The translations under genes were made by a program, and so were the position numbers. Positions 16,701 to 27,700 of a stretch of DNA of 43,148 nt are shown one piece after another. The notes below the pieces were generated by a model. That model was not told the origin of the DNA, searched no databases, and worked only from the letters and a program-made list of their open reading frames with translations. The first letter of the stretch is position 1. Every line of letters starts with the position of its first letter. Source of the stretch: Clostridiaceae bacterium (GTDB taxonomy: Bacteria; Bacillota; Clostridia; DSM-8532); contig JAAYKJ010000038.1 in NCBI GenBank assembly GCA_012522505.1, positions 1-43,148 on the forward strand, in the 5' to 3' direction.

Positions 16701-19700
16701 GGAAAGATAGACAGAAAAGCGCTGCCAAAACCGAATGGATATATCCATGCAGGAGAGGCGTATGAAGCTGCGCAAAATGAAGTGGAGCAAAAACTGGTTG
16801 AACTCTGGAAGTGTGTATTGAAAGCAGACCGAATAGGGGTAAATGATAACTTTTTCAGCATCGGCGGAGACTCGATAAAGGCCATAAGCCTTATCAATGC
16901 GATAAACAATGCTCTGGGAACGAATATCAAGATAAAGGATATTTACAAGAACCAAACCATAAGAAGTTTAGCTGAAAGCCTTGAAACAAGTGTGGCTGTG
17001 CAGGATGAACTGGAAACCGGATTGAAGTACATCGAGGATATTCAGCAGGAAATAATAAAAGACGAAAAACAAAGATCCATGCTGCCTGACGATTGCGAAG
17101 ACTTTTATCCGCTTAGCCAGATACAGAATGGCATGGTTTTTTACTCCAAGCTTAGGCCAAACGAACCGATCTATCATGACCAGTTTTTATTTAACGTCAC
17201 TTTTAAAAGGTTTGATTTGGACACCTATATGAAAACGTTGCAGATACTAATGGACAGGCATCCCATTTTAAAAACCGTGTTTGATACCGAGCACTTCAGC
17301 ATGCCCCTTCAGATCGTGCGTAACCATATAAAGCCTGAGGTTCTGATGGATGATCTATCCGAACTACCCAAAGACCAACAGGAAAACAGCATAAAGAACT
17401 ACCTGAAGAGGGACCTAAACGACAAATTCAACTTTGATAATCGGCTTTTATGGAGAATGGGTGTCTTCAAGCTGGACAACGAGAACTATTCTATTGTTTT
17501 AAGCTTCCAGCATGCCATTATGGATGGTTGGAGTGTATCCACATTCAACAAGGAATTTATTCAGATATTCAGCAGGCTCATTCAGGGTGAACAAGATGAA
17601 ATGCAGAAGCTGAACAGCAGCTACAAGGATTATGTGGCGATAAACCTGACACGTAGAATCTCGGAAAAAACCAGGGGTTTTTGGAAGGAATTCCTGAAAG
17701 GACATTCAAAAAACAAGCTTCCCTTCAATATATCGGTTAAAAGAATTAGCGGCATGGGGGGAAGCAGGATCATCAAAGGGAACCTTGGGAAAGAGCTTCT
17801 TTACCGACTCGGCGAATTATCAAAGGAACTGAACTGTTCTGTAAGGGACATCTGCCTTAGCGCCTGCATATACCTGATTAGCGTGTTGTCAAATGAGAAG
17901 GATGTCGTGATGGGGCTGGTTACTCATGACAGACCAGTAATACAGGATGCTGAAAGGATTATAGGGTGTTTCCTCAACACAATCCCTGTAAGGCTGCAAC
18001 TTGATCATCCGGTTCACAAGAAAGAACTGATTGAAGCGGTTAAGCAATACCTGAAGGAGGTTAAAGAGCACGAGCTGTTCCTTTCGGATATAGCAGCGAT
18101 AACTGGAAATGCTGGGAGTGCAGGAAACCCGATATTTGATACATTGTTCAATTTTACCGACTTCCATGTGCTGAAGGAAGTGGAAACAGAAGAATTACTA
18201 AAAGAATCCGATTTTGGGCTTGAAATTGAATCCAATGAGATGACAAACACATTGTTCGACCTGGAAGTATCAAAAACACTGGACATGTTCAGTATGCAGA
18301 TAAAATATGTGCCAGGCTACTTCTACAAGCAGGACATAGAGATGGCTGTGAAGCTGTATAAAAGGGTTCTGGAAAAATTTGCGGATGATGGGACGCAGGT
18401 TCTAAATGTTGAAGAGCTGATCTCTCAAGAAGAAAAAAATGAGATCCTATATCAATTTAACAATACAACAATAGACTATCCGAAGGAAAAGACCATGCAT
18501 CAGCTATTTGAGCAGCAGGTTGACATGGTTCCAGATAATACTGCACTGATTTTTGAGGAGAAAACACTGTCATATAAAGAGCTGGACCAGAAGGCTAATT
18601 CGCTGGCAAGAATGCTTGCAAAAAGGGGAGTCAAGTGTGGGGATGCAGTGGGGTTAATCGCCCGACGGGGCTTTGATATGATCATCGGAATGCTTGCTAT
18701 TCTCAAAGCTGGAGCCGCATATGTTCCCATCGATCCAGAGTATCCAGAATCGAGGATGGCCTATATTGCAAGCAATTCAAAAGTTTCTGCCCTGCTCGTC
18801 GAGAAGGGGTACACGACGGCTGATCATACCGGCATGGTGCTGGGCGTTTCAGATGAATTCGTGATCGAGATAGATCATCAACAGATGGACAAATACTCCA
18901 ACGACAGGTTAAATGTTGAAAAGGATTCCAAAGATCTGGCCTATATCATATACACGTCCGGTTCCACAGGAGCGCCCAAAGGGGTCATGATCGAGCATCA
19001 TTCGGCAGTGAATCTGATAACCTGGGTAAACAGGGAGTTTGACGTAAGCCAGAGGGATACGCTGCTGTTTATAACCTCGATGTGTTTTGACCTTTCTGTA
19101 TACGATATATTTGGAATGCTTGCGGCAGGAGGAAAAATCGTTATCGGAAAGAAGGAACAGATTCAAAACCCAAAAGAACTGAGCGGTTTGTTGCTGAAAG
19201 AAAAGGTAACATTCTGGGATTCGGTTCCATCCACCATGAGTTACCTGATAAGCTCACTGGAAGAAGACGGTGGAGAATACATACAGGAAAATCTGAGGCT
19301 GGTATTTATGAGCGGGGATTGGATTGCTGTGAACCTGCCCGGGCGGGTAAAAAAGTTCTTTCCCAATGCAAGGGTAATCAGCCTTGGCGGGGCAACAGAA
19401 GGGACGGTATGGTCCATATACTACCCGATAGAAAAGGTGGATGAATACCAGACAAGCATCCCCTACGGAAGACCAATCGACAACAATTACTTTTACATAC
19501 TTGATGATAATCAGTGTGTGGTGCCATTAGGGGTGGCCGGTGAACTGTATATCGGTGGAGTGGGCGTAGCCAGGGGCTATATGAATGATGAGCAGAGGAC
19601 AAAGGCATCCTTCCTGCAAGACAGGTTTCGGGGAACAGACGGGGGCATGATGTATAAGACAGGTGACTTGGGCAGAATGCTTCCAGACCGAAACATAGAG

Positions 19701-21641
19701 TTCTTAGGCCGAAAAGACCATCAAGTCAAGATAAGAGGATACAGGGTGGAGTTGGGAGAGATAGAGAGTCAGCTTCAGAAACACGAGCGGATTAAAGAGG
19801 CTGTTGCTGCAGACAGAACAGATAAAGATGGAAACAGATATATTTGTGCATATATTGTTACCCAGCAGGAGATCACGGTCCAGGAACTAAAAGATTATCT
19901 TTTGGGCAAACTTCCGGAATACATGGTTCCCTCGTGCTTCATGAACCTGGAAAAACTGCCTTTAACCCCAAACGGAAAGATAGACAGAAAGTCTCTTCCA
20001 GAGCCCACGGTCAATCTGGATACTGGCAGGGAATATGAAGCGCCGACAAATGAGACAGAAGAGAAGCTTGCACAAATCTGGCAGGAGGTATTGGAGATAG
20101 ACAGGGTCAGCATTCATGACAGCTTCTTCGACCTTGGGGGGCATTCATTGAATGCGACGACGCTGGTGTTCAAAATACGCAAAGAGCTAAACGTAGAGGT
20201 TCAGTTAAGAGAGATATTCGAAGCACCCACCATAAAAGAAATCGCAAAGCTCATCGGCGCTGCTGAAAAAAGCGTATACACCACTATAGAGCCTGCCGAA
20301 AAGAAGGAATACTATCCGCTTTCCAGAGCGCAGAGACGATTGTACCTGCTCAGTCAAAAAGAAAGTACGTCAATAAACTACAATACTGCTGATGCTGTCA
20401 AGCTGGAGGGGGAAATAGACAGGCAAAAGCTTGAACAGGCATTTCATAAGCTGATAGAAAGGCATGAATCCTTAAGAACCGCTTTTGAGATTATTGACGG
20501 TCAGCCTGTTCAAATCGTACACGATAAAGCTTCATCCAGTGTTGAGTATACAAGGGCGAAAGAGGAGGAAATCCCTTCAATGCTCGAAGCCTTTGTTAAG
20601 CCGTTCCACCTTGAAAAGGCACCGCTGTTAAGGGTAAAGCTTATCAGTTTGGACGACAGCACCCATATCCTTGCTTATGATATGCACCATATCATATCGG
20701 ATGGGGTGTCGATGAGAGTCATGATCGAGGAGTTTGTGAAGCTATATCAGGGCGAAAGCCTCAGACCGTTAAGAATACAGTACAAAGACTATTCAGAGTG
20801 GCAAAACAGGATGATCACCAAAGGAGAAACACAAAAACAAGGCCAATACTGGCTTGATGAATTCAAGGGTGAAATCCCGGTTTTGAATCTGCCTGCAGAT
20901 TACGCAAGGCCAAAGGTGCAAAGTTTTGAAGGGGACAGTATAACGGCTAAACTGGATAAGGCATTAACGAAATCTCTGGATGATATAGCTGCACGAACAG
21001 GAACAACCGTTTATATGGTCATGTTATCCGCCTATAGCATACTGTTGTCAAAGTATTCAGGCCAAGAAGACATCATTATCGGAAGTCCTGTAGCGGGAAG
21101 GCCTCATGCCGATCTTGAGGGTGTGATTGGAATGTTTGTCAACACCCTTGCAATGAGAAGCTATCCTGCAGCAAATAAAAACTATGCCAGGTTTCTCGAA
21201 GAAGTCAAGGACAATGCGTTAAAAGCCTTTGAAAACCAGGATTACCCGTTTGATGAGCTGGTGGAAAAACTGGATTTCAAAAGGGATCTAAGCCGCAACC
21301 CATTGTTTGATGTAATGTTTGTGCTACAAAATGTGGGGGGTAAAAATAAGATTCGCTTACCTGGCCTGAACGTGATGCCCTATGCGATGGAAAAACGGGT
21401 ATCACGATTTGACATCACATTGGATGCAAACCAGCAAGATGGTGAAACAATATTGCGATTTGAGTATTGCACCAGTTTGTTTAAAAAGAAAACCATAGAA
21501 AGACTTGCAAATGATTACATCAGGATCATCCAATACATCGTTGAAAACACAGATATCAAGATCAGTGACATGGTTCTCGAAAGCAAATATGCTCAGAAAG
21601 AAAGTGTTATCTCCGAAGAGATCCAATTCTCATTCCAGTAA
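13740..21641 (+). CDS. NRPS, C-A(Thr)-PCP-C-A(Cys-like)-PCP-C
   Basis: Subunit of 2633 residues. Order: LCL-type C1 (about 45-465, His175-His176), A1 (about 495-990), PCP1 (Ser1045, GGDSIKA), C2 (about 1122-1560), A2 (about 1582-2080), PCP2 (Ser2136, GGHSL), C3 (about 2190-2610, His2316-His2317), then a short tail ending IQFSFQ. A1 pocket residues are D-F-W-N-I-G-M-V-H-K, the canonical threonine code. A2 reads D-L-Y-D-F-S-L-V-W-K, closest to the cysteine code DLYNLSLIWK. C2 is atypical: QHAIMDG replaces HHxxxDG (catalytic His1258 kept), with LSQIQNGM at its start; this may be a modifying-type C domain acting on the Thr product. No Cy domain (DxxxxDxxS) is seen. The protein takes the ketide-extended chain from the PKS, 19 bases upstream, and ends in a full C domain that must work with the next subunit. 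The ATG follows a G-rich site. Confidence 0.95.
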   Translation: MDIISKMNQLSPEQRIVYKKLLKQQGISLDTLSENRGKYSSIQPVTEKEYYAVSSSQKRLYTLNEMEGANIVYNMPGFLEAEGPLDVERFQWVFSMLTQRHEILRTSFDIIDGQIVQRIHDDVQVNAEHIWAGEQELEQLLNEFVRPFDLHKAPLMRVKIISMSEDRHVLAFDMHHIISDGVTMSIIIREIGQLYNGKKLEPLRLQYKDYAEWQCNQIKNGIIKSQEDYWLSVFEQEPPTLNIPSDYPRPNMLSFEGNSIISTVDSGLTAKLNALAKETGTTIYITLLAAYYILLSKYSGQEDIVVGSPVAGRTHADLADIAGMFVNTLAMRNYPKADKSFTAFLEEVKENTLKAFENQDYQFEMLVEKLNLRRDINRNPLFDTVFVMQNTGSKELHIDGVKFTSLEVENKISKFDLTLNTELEKDGITLDVEYCTKLFTKETIERLISHYINILHSITANPEIKIADIEILTAHEKEQILNDFNDNLSNYPTSKTIHEIFQEQAQRTPNNTAVVFKGSRLTYQQLNDRSNALARKLRGMGVKSETIVAIMTERSLDMITGIMAILKAGGAYMPIDPVYPQERVGFMLEDSGAQFLLSQSPFTQQVSFSKPNPKTGVCPVVLDLDDANLFQGDCSNLENINMPDHLAYIIYTSGTTGKPKGSMIEHRNVVRLLFHNRMKFDFSSTDVWTMFHSMSFDFSVWEMYGALLYGGKLVVVPRMTSRDPSAFLRLLKNEKVTVLNQTPTAFSNLIKEVMKSDEKELCVRYVIFGGEALKPAMLRDWKEKYPSVRLVNMYGITETTVHVTYKEITDYEIDTNVSNIGRPIPTLTAYIMDRNLKLAPIGVAGEICVGGEGVCRGYLERPELNRVKFIENPYKPGERLYRSGDLAKFLPNGEMVYMGRIDHQVKIRGHRIEPGEIENRLIQHTSVKEAVVLAMDDAEGQKYLCAYITGNGETTVEEIRKYLLNDLPEYMIPSFFIRLDSMPLTSNGKIDRKALPKPNGYIHAGEAYEAAQNEVEQKLVELWKCVLKADRIGVNDNFFSIGGDSIKAISLINAINNALGTNIKIKDIYKNQTIRSLAESLETSVAVQDELETGLKYIEDIQQEIIKDEKQRSMLPDDCEDFYPLSQIQNGMVFYSKLRPNEPIYHDQFLFNVTFKRFDLDTYMKTLQILMDRHPILKTVFDTEHFSMPLQIVRNHIKPEVLMDDLSELPKDQQENSIKNYLKRDLNDKFNFDNRLLWRMGVFKLDNENYSIVLSFQHAIMDGWSVSTFNKEFIQIFSRLIQGEQDEMQKLNSSYKDYVAINLTRRISEKTRGFWKEFLKGHSKNKLPFNISVKRISGMGGSRIIKGNLGKELLYRLGELSKELNCSVRDICLSACIYLISVLSNEKDVVMGLVTHDRPVIQDAERIIGCFLNTIPVRLQLDHPVHKKELIEAVKQYLKEVKEHELFLSDIAAITGNAGSAGNPIFDTLFNFTDFHVLKEVETEELLKESDFGLEIESNEMTNTLFDLEVSKTLDMFSMQIKYVPGYFYKQDIEMAVKLYKRVLEKFADDGTQVLNVEELISQEEKNEILYQFNNTTIDYPKEKTMHQLFEQQVDMVPDNTALIFEEKTLSYKELDQKANSLARMLAKRGVKCGDAVGLIARRGFDMIIGMLAILKAGAAYVPIDPEYPESRMAYIASNSKVSALLVEKGYTTADHTGMVLGVSDEFVIEIDHQQMDKYSNDRLNVEKDSKDLAYIIYTSGSTGAPKGVMIEHHSAVNLITWVNREFDVSQRDTLLFITSMCFDLSVYDIFGMLAAGGKIVIGKKEQIQNPKELSGLLLKEKVTFWDSVPSTMSYLISSLEEDGGEYIQENLRLVFMSGDWIAVNLPGRVKKFFPNARVISLGGATEGTVWSIYYPIEKVDEYQTSIPYGRPIDNNYFYILDDNQCVVPLGVAGELYIGGVGVARGYMNDEQRTKASFLQDRFRGTDGGMMYKTGDLGRMLPDRNIEFLGRKDHQVKIRGYRVELGEIESQLQKHERIKEAVAADRTDKDGNRYICAYIVTQQEITVQELKDYLLGKLPEYMVPSCFMNLEKLPLTPNGKIDRKSLPEPTVNLDTGREYEAPTNETEEKLAQIWQEVLEIDRVSIHDSFFDLGGHSLNATTLVFKIRKELNVEVQLREIFEAPTIKEIAKLIGAAEKSVYTTIEPAEKKEYYPLSRAQRRLYLLSQKESTSINYNTADAVKLEGEIDRQKLEQAFHKLIERHESLRTAFEIIDGQPVQIVHDKASSSVEYTRAKEEEIPSMLEAFVKPFHLEKAPLLRVKLISLDDSTHILAYDMHHIISDGVSMRVMIEEFVKLYQGESLRPLRIQYKDYSEWQNRMITKGETQKQGQYWLDEFKGEIPVLNLPADYARPKVQSFEGDSITAKLDKALTKSLDDIAARTGTTVYMVMLSAYSILLSKYSGQEDIIIGSPVAGRPHADLEGVIGMFVNTLAMRSYPAANKNYARFLEEVKDNALKAFENQDYPFDELVEKLDFKRDLSRNPLFDVMFVLQNVGGKNKIRLPGLNVMPYAMEKRVSRFDITLDANQQDGETILRFEYCTSLFKKKTIERLANDYIRIIQYIVENTDIKISDMVLESKYAQKESVISEEIQFSFQ
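17104..18420 (+). other. atypical C domain after the Thr module (QHAIMDG)
   Basis: This C domain begins YPLSQIQNGMVFYS, unlike the other C domains of the gene (SSSQKRL, SRAQRRL). Its active-site motif is Gln1257-His1258-A-I-M-Asp1262-Gly. The upstream carrier has the GGDSIKA form often seen before domains that modify the carried residue. It could be a modAA-type C domain, which in some pathways eliminates water from Ser/Thr, or a DCL-like domain. Class assignment is inference. Confidence 0.45.
21612..21641 (+). other. C-terminal tail EEIQFSFQ
   Basis: After the final C domain the protein ends SEEIQFSFQ, alternating aromatic and polar residues after an acidic pair. This resembles the TDFDF tails of the PCP-C and radical SAM proteins, and the next subunit again starts with half a C domain. 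Candidate docking strand. Confidence 0.45.
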
Positions 21642-21684
21642 GCTACATCATGGTTGCAAGTTTAACCGAGCACTGGTGATTTAG

Positions 21685-21702
21685 TTCTATTCCATAATAG
21701 AA
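21685..21702 (+). promoter_or_regulatory. hairpin overlapping the ribosome site of the terminal NRPS gene
   Basis: TTCTATT, loop ccat, AATAGAA forms a perfect 7-base-pair stem in the mRNA. Its last two bases are the first two of AAGGAG, the ribosome site of the gene at 21712, so it could modulate initiation. The stem is A/T-rich and weak. Confidence 0.35.
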
Positions 21703-21711
21703 GGAGTATCC

Positions 21712-24700
21712 ATGTTAGCAGATAAATATTCAGAAAATATTTTGATGACAACAGAAAAAGGGATGGCCGAGCGGAAGTATTGGTTGAGCCAGCTTCAGGG
21801 GCAACCTTCGGTTAGCTGTTTTCCGAAAGACAACAATTACACGGAGCAGATGCAGACTGCATTTTCTACATTCAGTATGGTATTCCCTGATAAAGTATTT
21901 CACAGCATAACGAAGATATCCAATAAATCGGATTATGCAGCGTATATGATCCTTGCAGCAGGTGTTGTGTGGCTGCTTCATAAATATACGAGTGGTTCTG
22001 ACATTATTGTTGGGATGCCATCGTTCAGGCAAAAGTCGACAGGGGAGTACACCGAAAATGTCCTGCCGCTTCGGGCAAAAATAGCGCAGGACGTAACGTT
22101 CAAAAGCCTATTGGAACAGATAAAGCAGGCGGTGTTGGATGCGGACAATAATCAAAACCTGCCATTAAGCCATGTGGCAGAGCTGCTGGGTCTGCATACA
22201 GAGGCGGATTACAAGTACCGGTTCAATACCATTGTCAGAATGGATAGTATCCATAGTGAAAGATTCAATGAATGTATCAATGCGGATGTAGTTTTTTCTT
22301 TTTCATTGGAACAGGATAGCCTTAAGGCAGACATCCAACACGATATGCGTGTGTTGGGAAGACAGACCATCTTAAGAATCCTAAACCATCTGGAACGCTT
22401 CTTATTGGAGGCAATAAGCCGGCCTGACAAAAAGTTGTCCGATATTGATATGATGTCACCCGAAGAAAAACAGCGTATATTATTTGATTTTAACGACACA
22501 AAGGTGCTCTACCCCAAGAACAAAACAATACAGCAGCTGTTTGAAGAGCAAGTGAGGCAGACACCTGACGCGGCTGCACTGGTTTTTGGAGAAGAAGTAT
22601 TAAGCTATAAGCAGCTTAACGAAAGAGCAAATCAGCTTGCCAGGGTACTAAGGCACAAGGGTGTCAAGCCTAACCGTATCGTAGGGGTTATGGTAGAGCG
22701 TTCCATAGAGATGATCGTCAGCATACTGGGTGTGCTGAAAGCAGGAGGAGCTTACCTTCCGATAGATCCGCAATACCCTGCTGCAAGAATCCGGTATATG
22801 CTTACAGATAGCCAAACGGATATCGTATTAACCCAAAACACAATACATATTGAACCATTATTGGATGACGGCACAACGTGTATGACCCTCGTTCATGTTG
22901 ACGACAGAAGCATCTATACAGGGGGCAGTGAAAACCTTGATAACATCAGCGAACCAACAGACCTGGCCTATATTATCTATACATCGGGTTCTACAGGAAA
23001 ACCCAAGGGTGTTATGCTTGAACACACCGGAATAGCCAGCCTGAGAGAATTCTTCAGGAACGAATTTGAAATAAACACGACAGACAGAATTGTTCAGTTC
23101 GCCAGTATTTCCTTTGATGCTTCTGTATGGGAAATTTTCATGGCGTTGCTTACAGGTGCTTCGTTACATTTGGTTTCAGAAGAAACCATTAAAAACCCGG
23201 ATCAATTCCAGCGGTTTATCAATGAACATGGGATTACCGTTGCCACGCTGCCACCGACATATCTTGCGAATTTAGACCCTCAAAGCATCGGAACGTTAAG
23301 GACAATGATCACTGCAGGGTCATCGACCACCCGCAGCCTCGTTGAGAAATGGAAGAGCCAGGTCGTTTATATTAATGCGTATGGTCCAACCGAAACAACG
23401 ATATGCACAACAACCTTTACATGTGATGAAACGACAGAACAATATCATTCAGTGCCCATCGGCAAGCCCATATACAATACCAGGGTTTATATCGTTGACA
23501 AAGACAACCGGATTGTTCCTGAAGGCGTTGCGGGTGAACTATGTGTTTCTGGAGATACTCTGGCAAGGGGATACCTGAACAGGCCAAACCTAACCCGGGA
23601 AAAATTCGTTCCGAACCCGTATGCCGAAGGTGAGATGATGTATCGCACAGGCGACCTCGCGAAATGGATGCCAGACGGGAATATTGAATTTCTAGGCAGA
23701 GTGGATCATCAGGTTAAGGTGAGAGGTTACAGAATAGAGACAGGAGAGATCGAAGCGTGCCTTCGAAAGCATAAGGATGTCAAAGAAGTAATAGTCATGG
23801 CGAGGGACGGCCAAAACGGCGACAAATACCTCTGCGCCTATATCGTTGCGCTGCAAAGGCTTAAACCACATGAGCTTAAGCAAACGCTGGCAGAGGAACT
23901 GCCGCAATATATGATACCTTCATTCTTTATTCAGATCGATGCAATGCCATTATCACCGAACGGAAAGGTGGACATCAAAGCATTACCCATGCCGGATGAA
24001 GGGCTATATGCAACCCGAGAGTATGTGGCTCCTTCGAATGATTTGGAAAGCAAGCTTGAAAAGATATGGGCAGAGGTGCTTGGACTTGAAAGCGTAAGCA
24101 TTAAAGACAGTTTTTTTGAGCTCGGCGGGGATTCAATCAAGGCCATACAGGTGCTTTCACGCTTAAACAGCCATTCGCTGAAGCTTGAACTGAAAGATTT
24201 ATATCAGCATAAGACGATAGAAGAAGTTGCAAAAACGGTCACCTACATTACGGTGAAGCAAATCGACCAAGGCCCGGTAAGCGGTGAGGTTAGTCTTACT
24301 CCCGCACAGCGCTGGTTCTTTAATAACGGGTTTTCGCACATGCACCACTGGAATCAGTCGGTGATGCTTCGGGCGAAGGCCGGCTTTGATGTACGGGCAG
24401 TGGAAAAAGCGTTCAAAAAGATTTCTGCGCATCATGATGCGCTAAGAATGGTTTACAGGGAAGAGCAGGGGCGCATTATCCAGTATAACCGGGATATAGA
24501 CGAAGGTGAAGCGATATCCATTGAAGTGTATGATCTTATCAGCGATGATAATTACTGCGAAACCATCCAGCACAAAGCCGATGCATTGCAGGAGAGTATC
24601 AGGCTGGAGACCGGGCCCCTTGTTAAACTTGCACTGTTTAAAACGCCGGAAGGAGATCATCTGCTGATTGTGATACACCATCTGGTTGTTGACGGCGTGT

Positions 24701-27700
24701 CTTGGAGAATTATACTGGAAGATTTTAAAACCGCATATGATCAGGCTATCCATGATGAAGAAACAAGCTTGCCCAACAAAACCAGTTCATTTCAGGAATG
24801 GTCCTTGAAGCTGGTGGAATACGCAAACAGCAAGGAGATTAAGAAAGAATACGCGTATTGGAGAGATATCGAAGCGATGGATATCCCTCTGCTTCCCGTT
24901 GATTATGAAAACAAGGAAACACCCAGGCTGAAAGACGCCCGAAGCGTTGAAATCAGCCTATCCCGGGAAGAAACACAGAGAATACTGCAGGAAGCAAACA
25001 AACCATATAACACGGAAATCAATGATTTGTTGCTGACAGCATTGGCCCTGGCGATAAATAAATGGACAAACCAGGATACGATCCTGATTAACCTCGAGGG
25101 GCACGGCAGGGAAGATATCATCAAAGATGTTGATATAACAAGAACGGTTGGGTGGTTTACTTCACAATATCCGGTGAGGATCGATCTGAGTGAGAAGGAC
25201 GATATCTCCTATTTGCTCAGGTCTGTCAAAGAAGAGATCAGAAAAATTCCGAATAAGGGGATAGGCTATGGAATATTAAGGTATTTGAGTGAAGATAGCG
25301 CTGACAGCATAGAATTCAAGAATAACCCCGAAATATGCTTCAATTACCTTGGACAGTTTGAACAGGCTGTCGACACAGAACTGTTTGGGTTATCCACCAT
25401 GAGTACAGGACAGGCCATGAGCCCCGAATCTGAGAACAGGTTCAAGCTGAATATAAACGGTATCGTCACAGATGGAAGACTCATCCTTTCAATCCTGTAT
25501 GACCAGAATCAATATGAAAGGATGACAATACAAAACCTGGCTGAAAACTATCAATCCAGTCTATGCAGGATCATCGATCATTGCGTTTCAACGGTGAGAA
25601 GAAAACCCACCCCGTCGGATGTGGGATGTAAAGAACTTACTATCAAGCAGTTTGAACCAGTTTACCATGAATGGGGAGACCTGATAACACGCATTTACAG
25701 GCTGTCGCCCACGCAGGAGGGGATCCTGTTTCATGCGATTCTTGATGCGAAATCCCATACATACTTTCAACAGATAGCCTTTACAATCAAAGGGGTTGTG
25801 GAACCGGCGCTTCTCGAAAAGAGCTTTAATATCATTGTGGACAGGCACGATATTCTAAGAACCCATTTCATCTATCAATCATTGAAAAGGCCATTGCAGG
25901 TTGTTTTAAGCAGGAGCGAGATAAAGATTAATATCGAGGACATATCCCATCTTGATGAAGCGAGCATCCGTTCATACGTGGAAGACTACTGGGTAAGGGA
26001 CAGAGACAACGGGTTCGACCTGTCAAAAGACCAGCTGATAAGGCTGACATTGGTCAAACGCGGCAAAGAGGATTACACATTAATCTGGAGCTTTCACCAC
26101 ATTCTTATGGACGGCTGGTGTATTGGGATCATCAATAAGGAGCTGTTTGAAATTTACACCGCACTGAAAAAGAATATGTATTACAGGCTTGGAAAAGCTC
26201 CGCATTTCATCAATTACATCAACTGGCTTGAGACACATGATGAAGACGAAGCCCGCGAATACTGGACACGCTATTTGGAAGGCTACGGGATTAAGGCCGG
26301 GATTCCCTCAACAAGGGCTCGAAAAACAGGGAAATACAAGAGGGAAGAATATAGCTTTCGAATCGATGAGGAGATGACAAGTAAACTTACCAGCATAGCG
26401 GCAAAAAACAATACAACCCTTAATATCGTTTTGCAGGCAATATGGGGGATAATTCTGCAAAAGTATAACAGAACGAATGATGTGGTGTTTGGTGCGGTAA
26501 TGTCGGGAAGAAGCTCGGAGATAGAGGGCATTGAGGAAATGCTTGGCTTATTTATCAATACGGTGCCGGTAAGAGTGCACTGTTCAACAGATACACCATT
26601 GATAACACTTCTTGGCAACATGCAACAGGCTGCCTTATGGGGTGAAAAATACAGCTATTACCCGCTGGTGGAAATACAGGAAGCCCATGCGTTAAAAGGT
26701 GCTTTGTTTGATCATATTCTGGTTTTTGAAAACTACCCTATAGAAAAAAATCTGTTGGCAACAAGCAGCCAAAACCAAACGGGATTTTCGGTTGAGGATG
26801 TGAAAACATTCCAACAAACCAACTATAGCCTTTGCATGACAATATTCCCCGCAAATGAAACAGGCTTCACAATCACTTATAACGCGGATGTCCTTGACCG
26901 GGATTTTGTACAAAGCATTGAAAGCCATATAAAACAAGCTGCAGAAACGATTATTGACGATCCATCCGTGACAGCAGGAGCGGTTGAATTATTGAAAACG
27001 GATGAAAAGAACAGGATATTGTTTGGTTTTAATCAGACAGGAACAGATTATCCCCGGGATGAAACGATCTGTCGGTTATTTGAGCGTCAGGCAAACAGCA
27101 TGCCAGGGAATGTAGCGGTTGTATTCGAGGGCAGGCATATCACATACCAGGAATTAAACCAGAAAGCAAACCAGTTGGCCAGGATATTGCAAGAGCAGGG
27201 CATGTGCCCGGAAGAGATCGTTGGAATAAGGGTCACGCCCTCCATCGAGATGGTGATCGGAATATTGGGTGTACTAAAGGCCGGGTATGCGTATTTGCCT
27301 ATCGACCCGGATATCCCATCTGCAAGGGTTAAGCAGATTGCGCTTGACAGCGGGGCAAGCCTTATTCTTACGCAAAGCGGTATTGCTGAAGAGGATCTTG
27401 GCATAAAACAAATTGAGTTGGATGCTCCCGGCATATACCGTGGAGATATTGCAAACCTCGGCACACCAAGCGATCCGCACAGCCTCGTATACGTTATTTA
27501 TACATCCGGTACCACAGGAAAGCCAAAAGGGGTACAGGTTGAAGACCGATCCCTCGTTAACTATATTCATTGGTTCTCAGCCCGGGCAGGTCTAACGTGT
27601 GAAGACAAGACTGTACTGGTTTCATCCTTTGCGTTTGACCTGGGATACACTTCGTTATACTCTTCCCTGCTAAACGGTTGTGCACTGCACTTAATGAAGA

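Noticed and set aside
17104-18420. Heterocyclisation (Cy) domain next to the Cys-like A domain
   Set aside because: The motif is QHAIMDG, not DxxxxDxxS, so it is a C-family domain and not Cy.
24292-25610. Whether the E domain of the terminal NRPS is inactive like the one at 39940
   Set aside because: HHLVVDG, EGHGRE and NYLGQF are all intact, so it is called functional.
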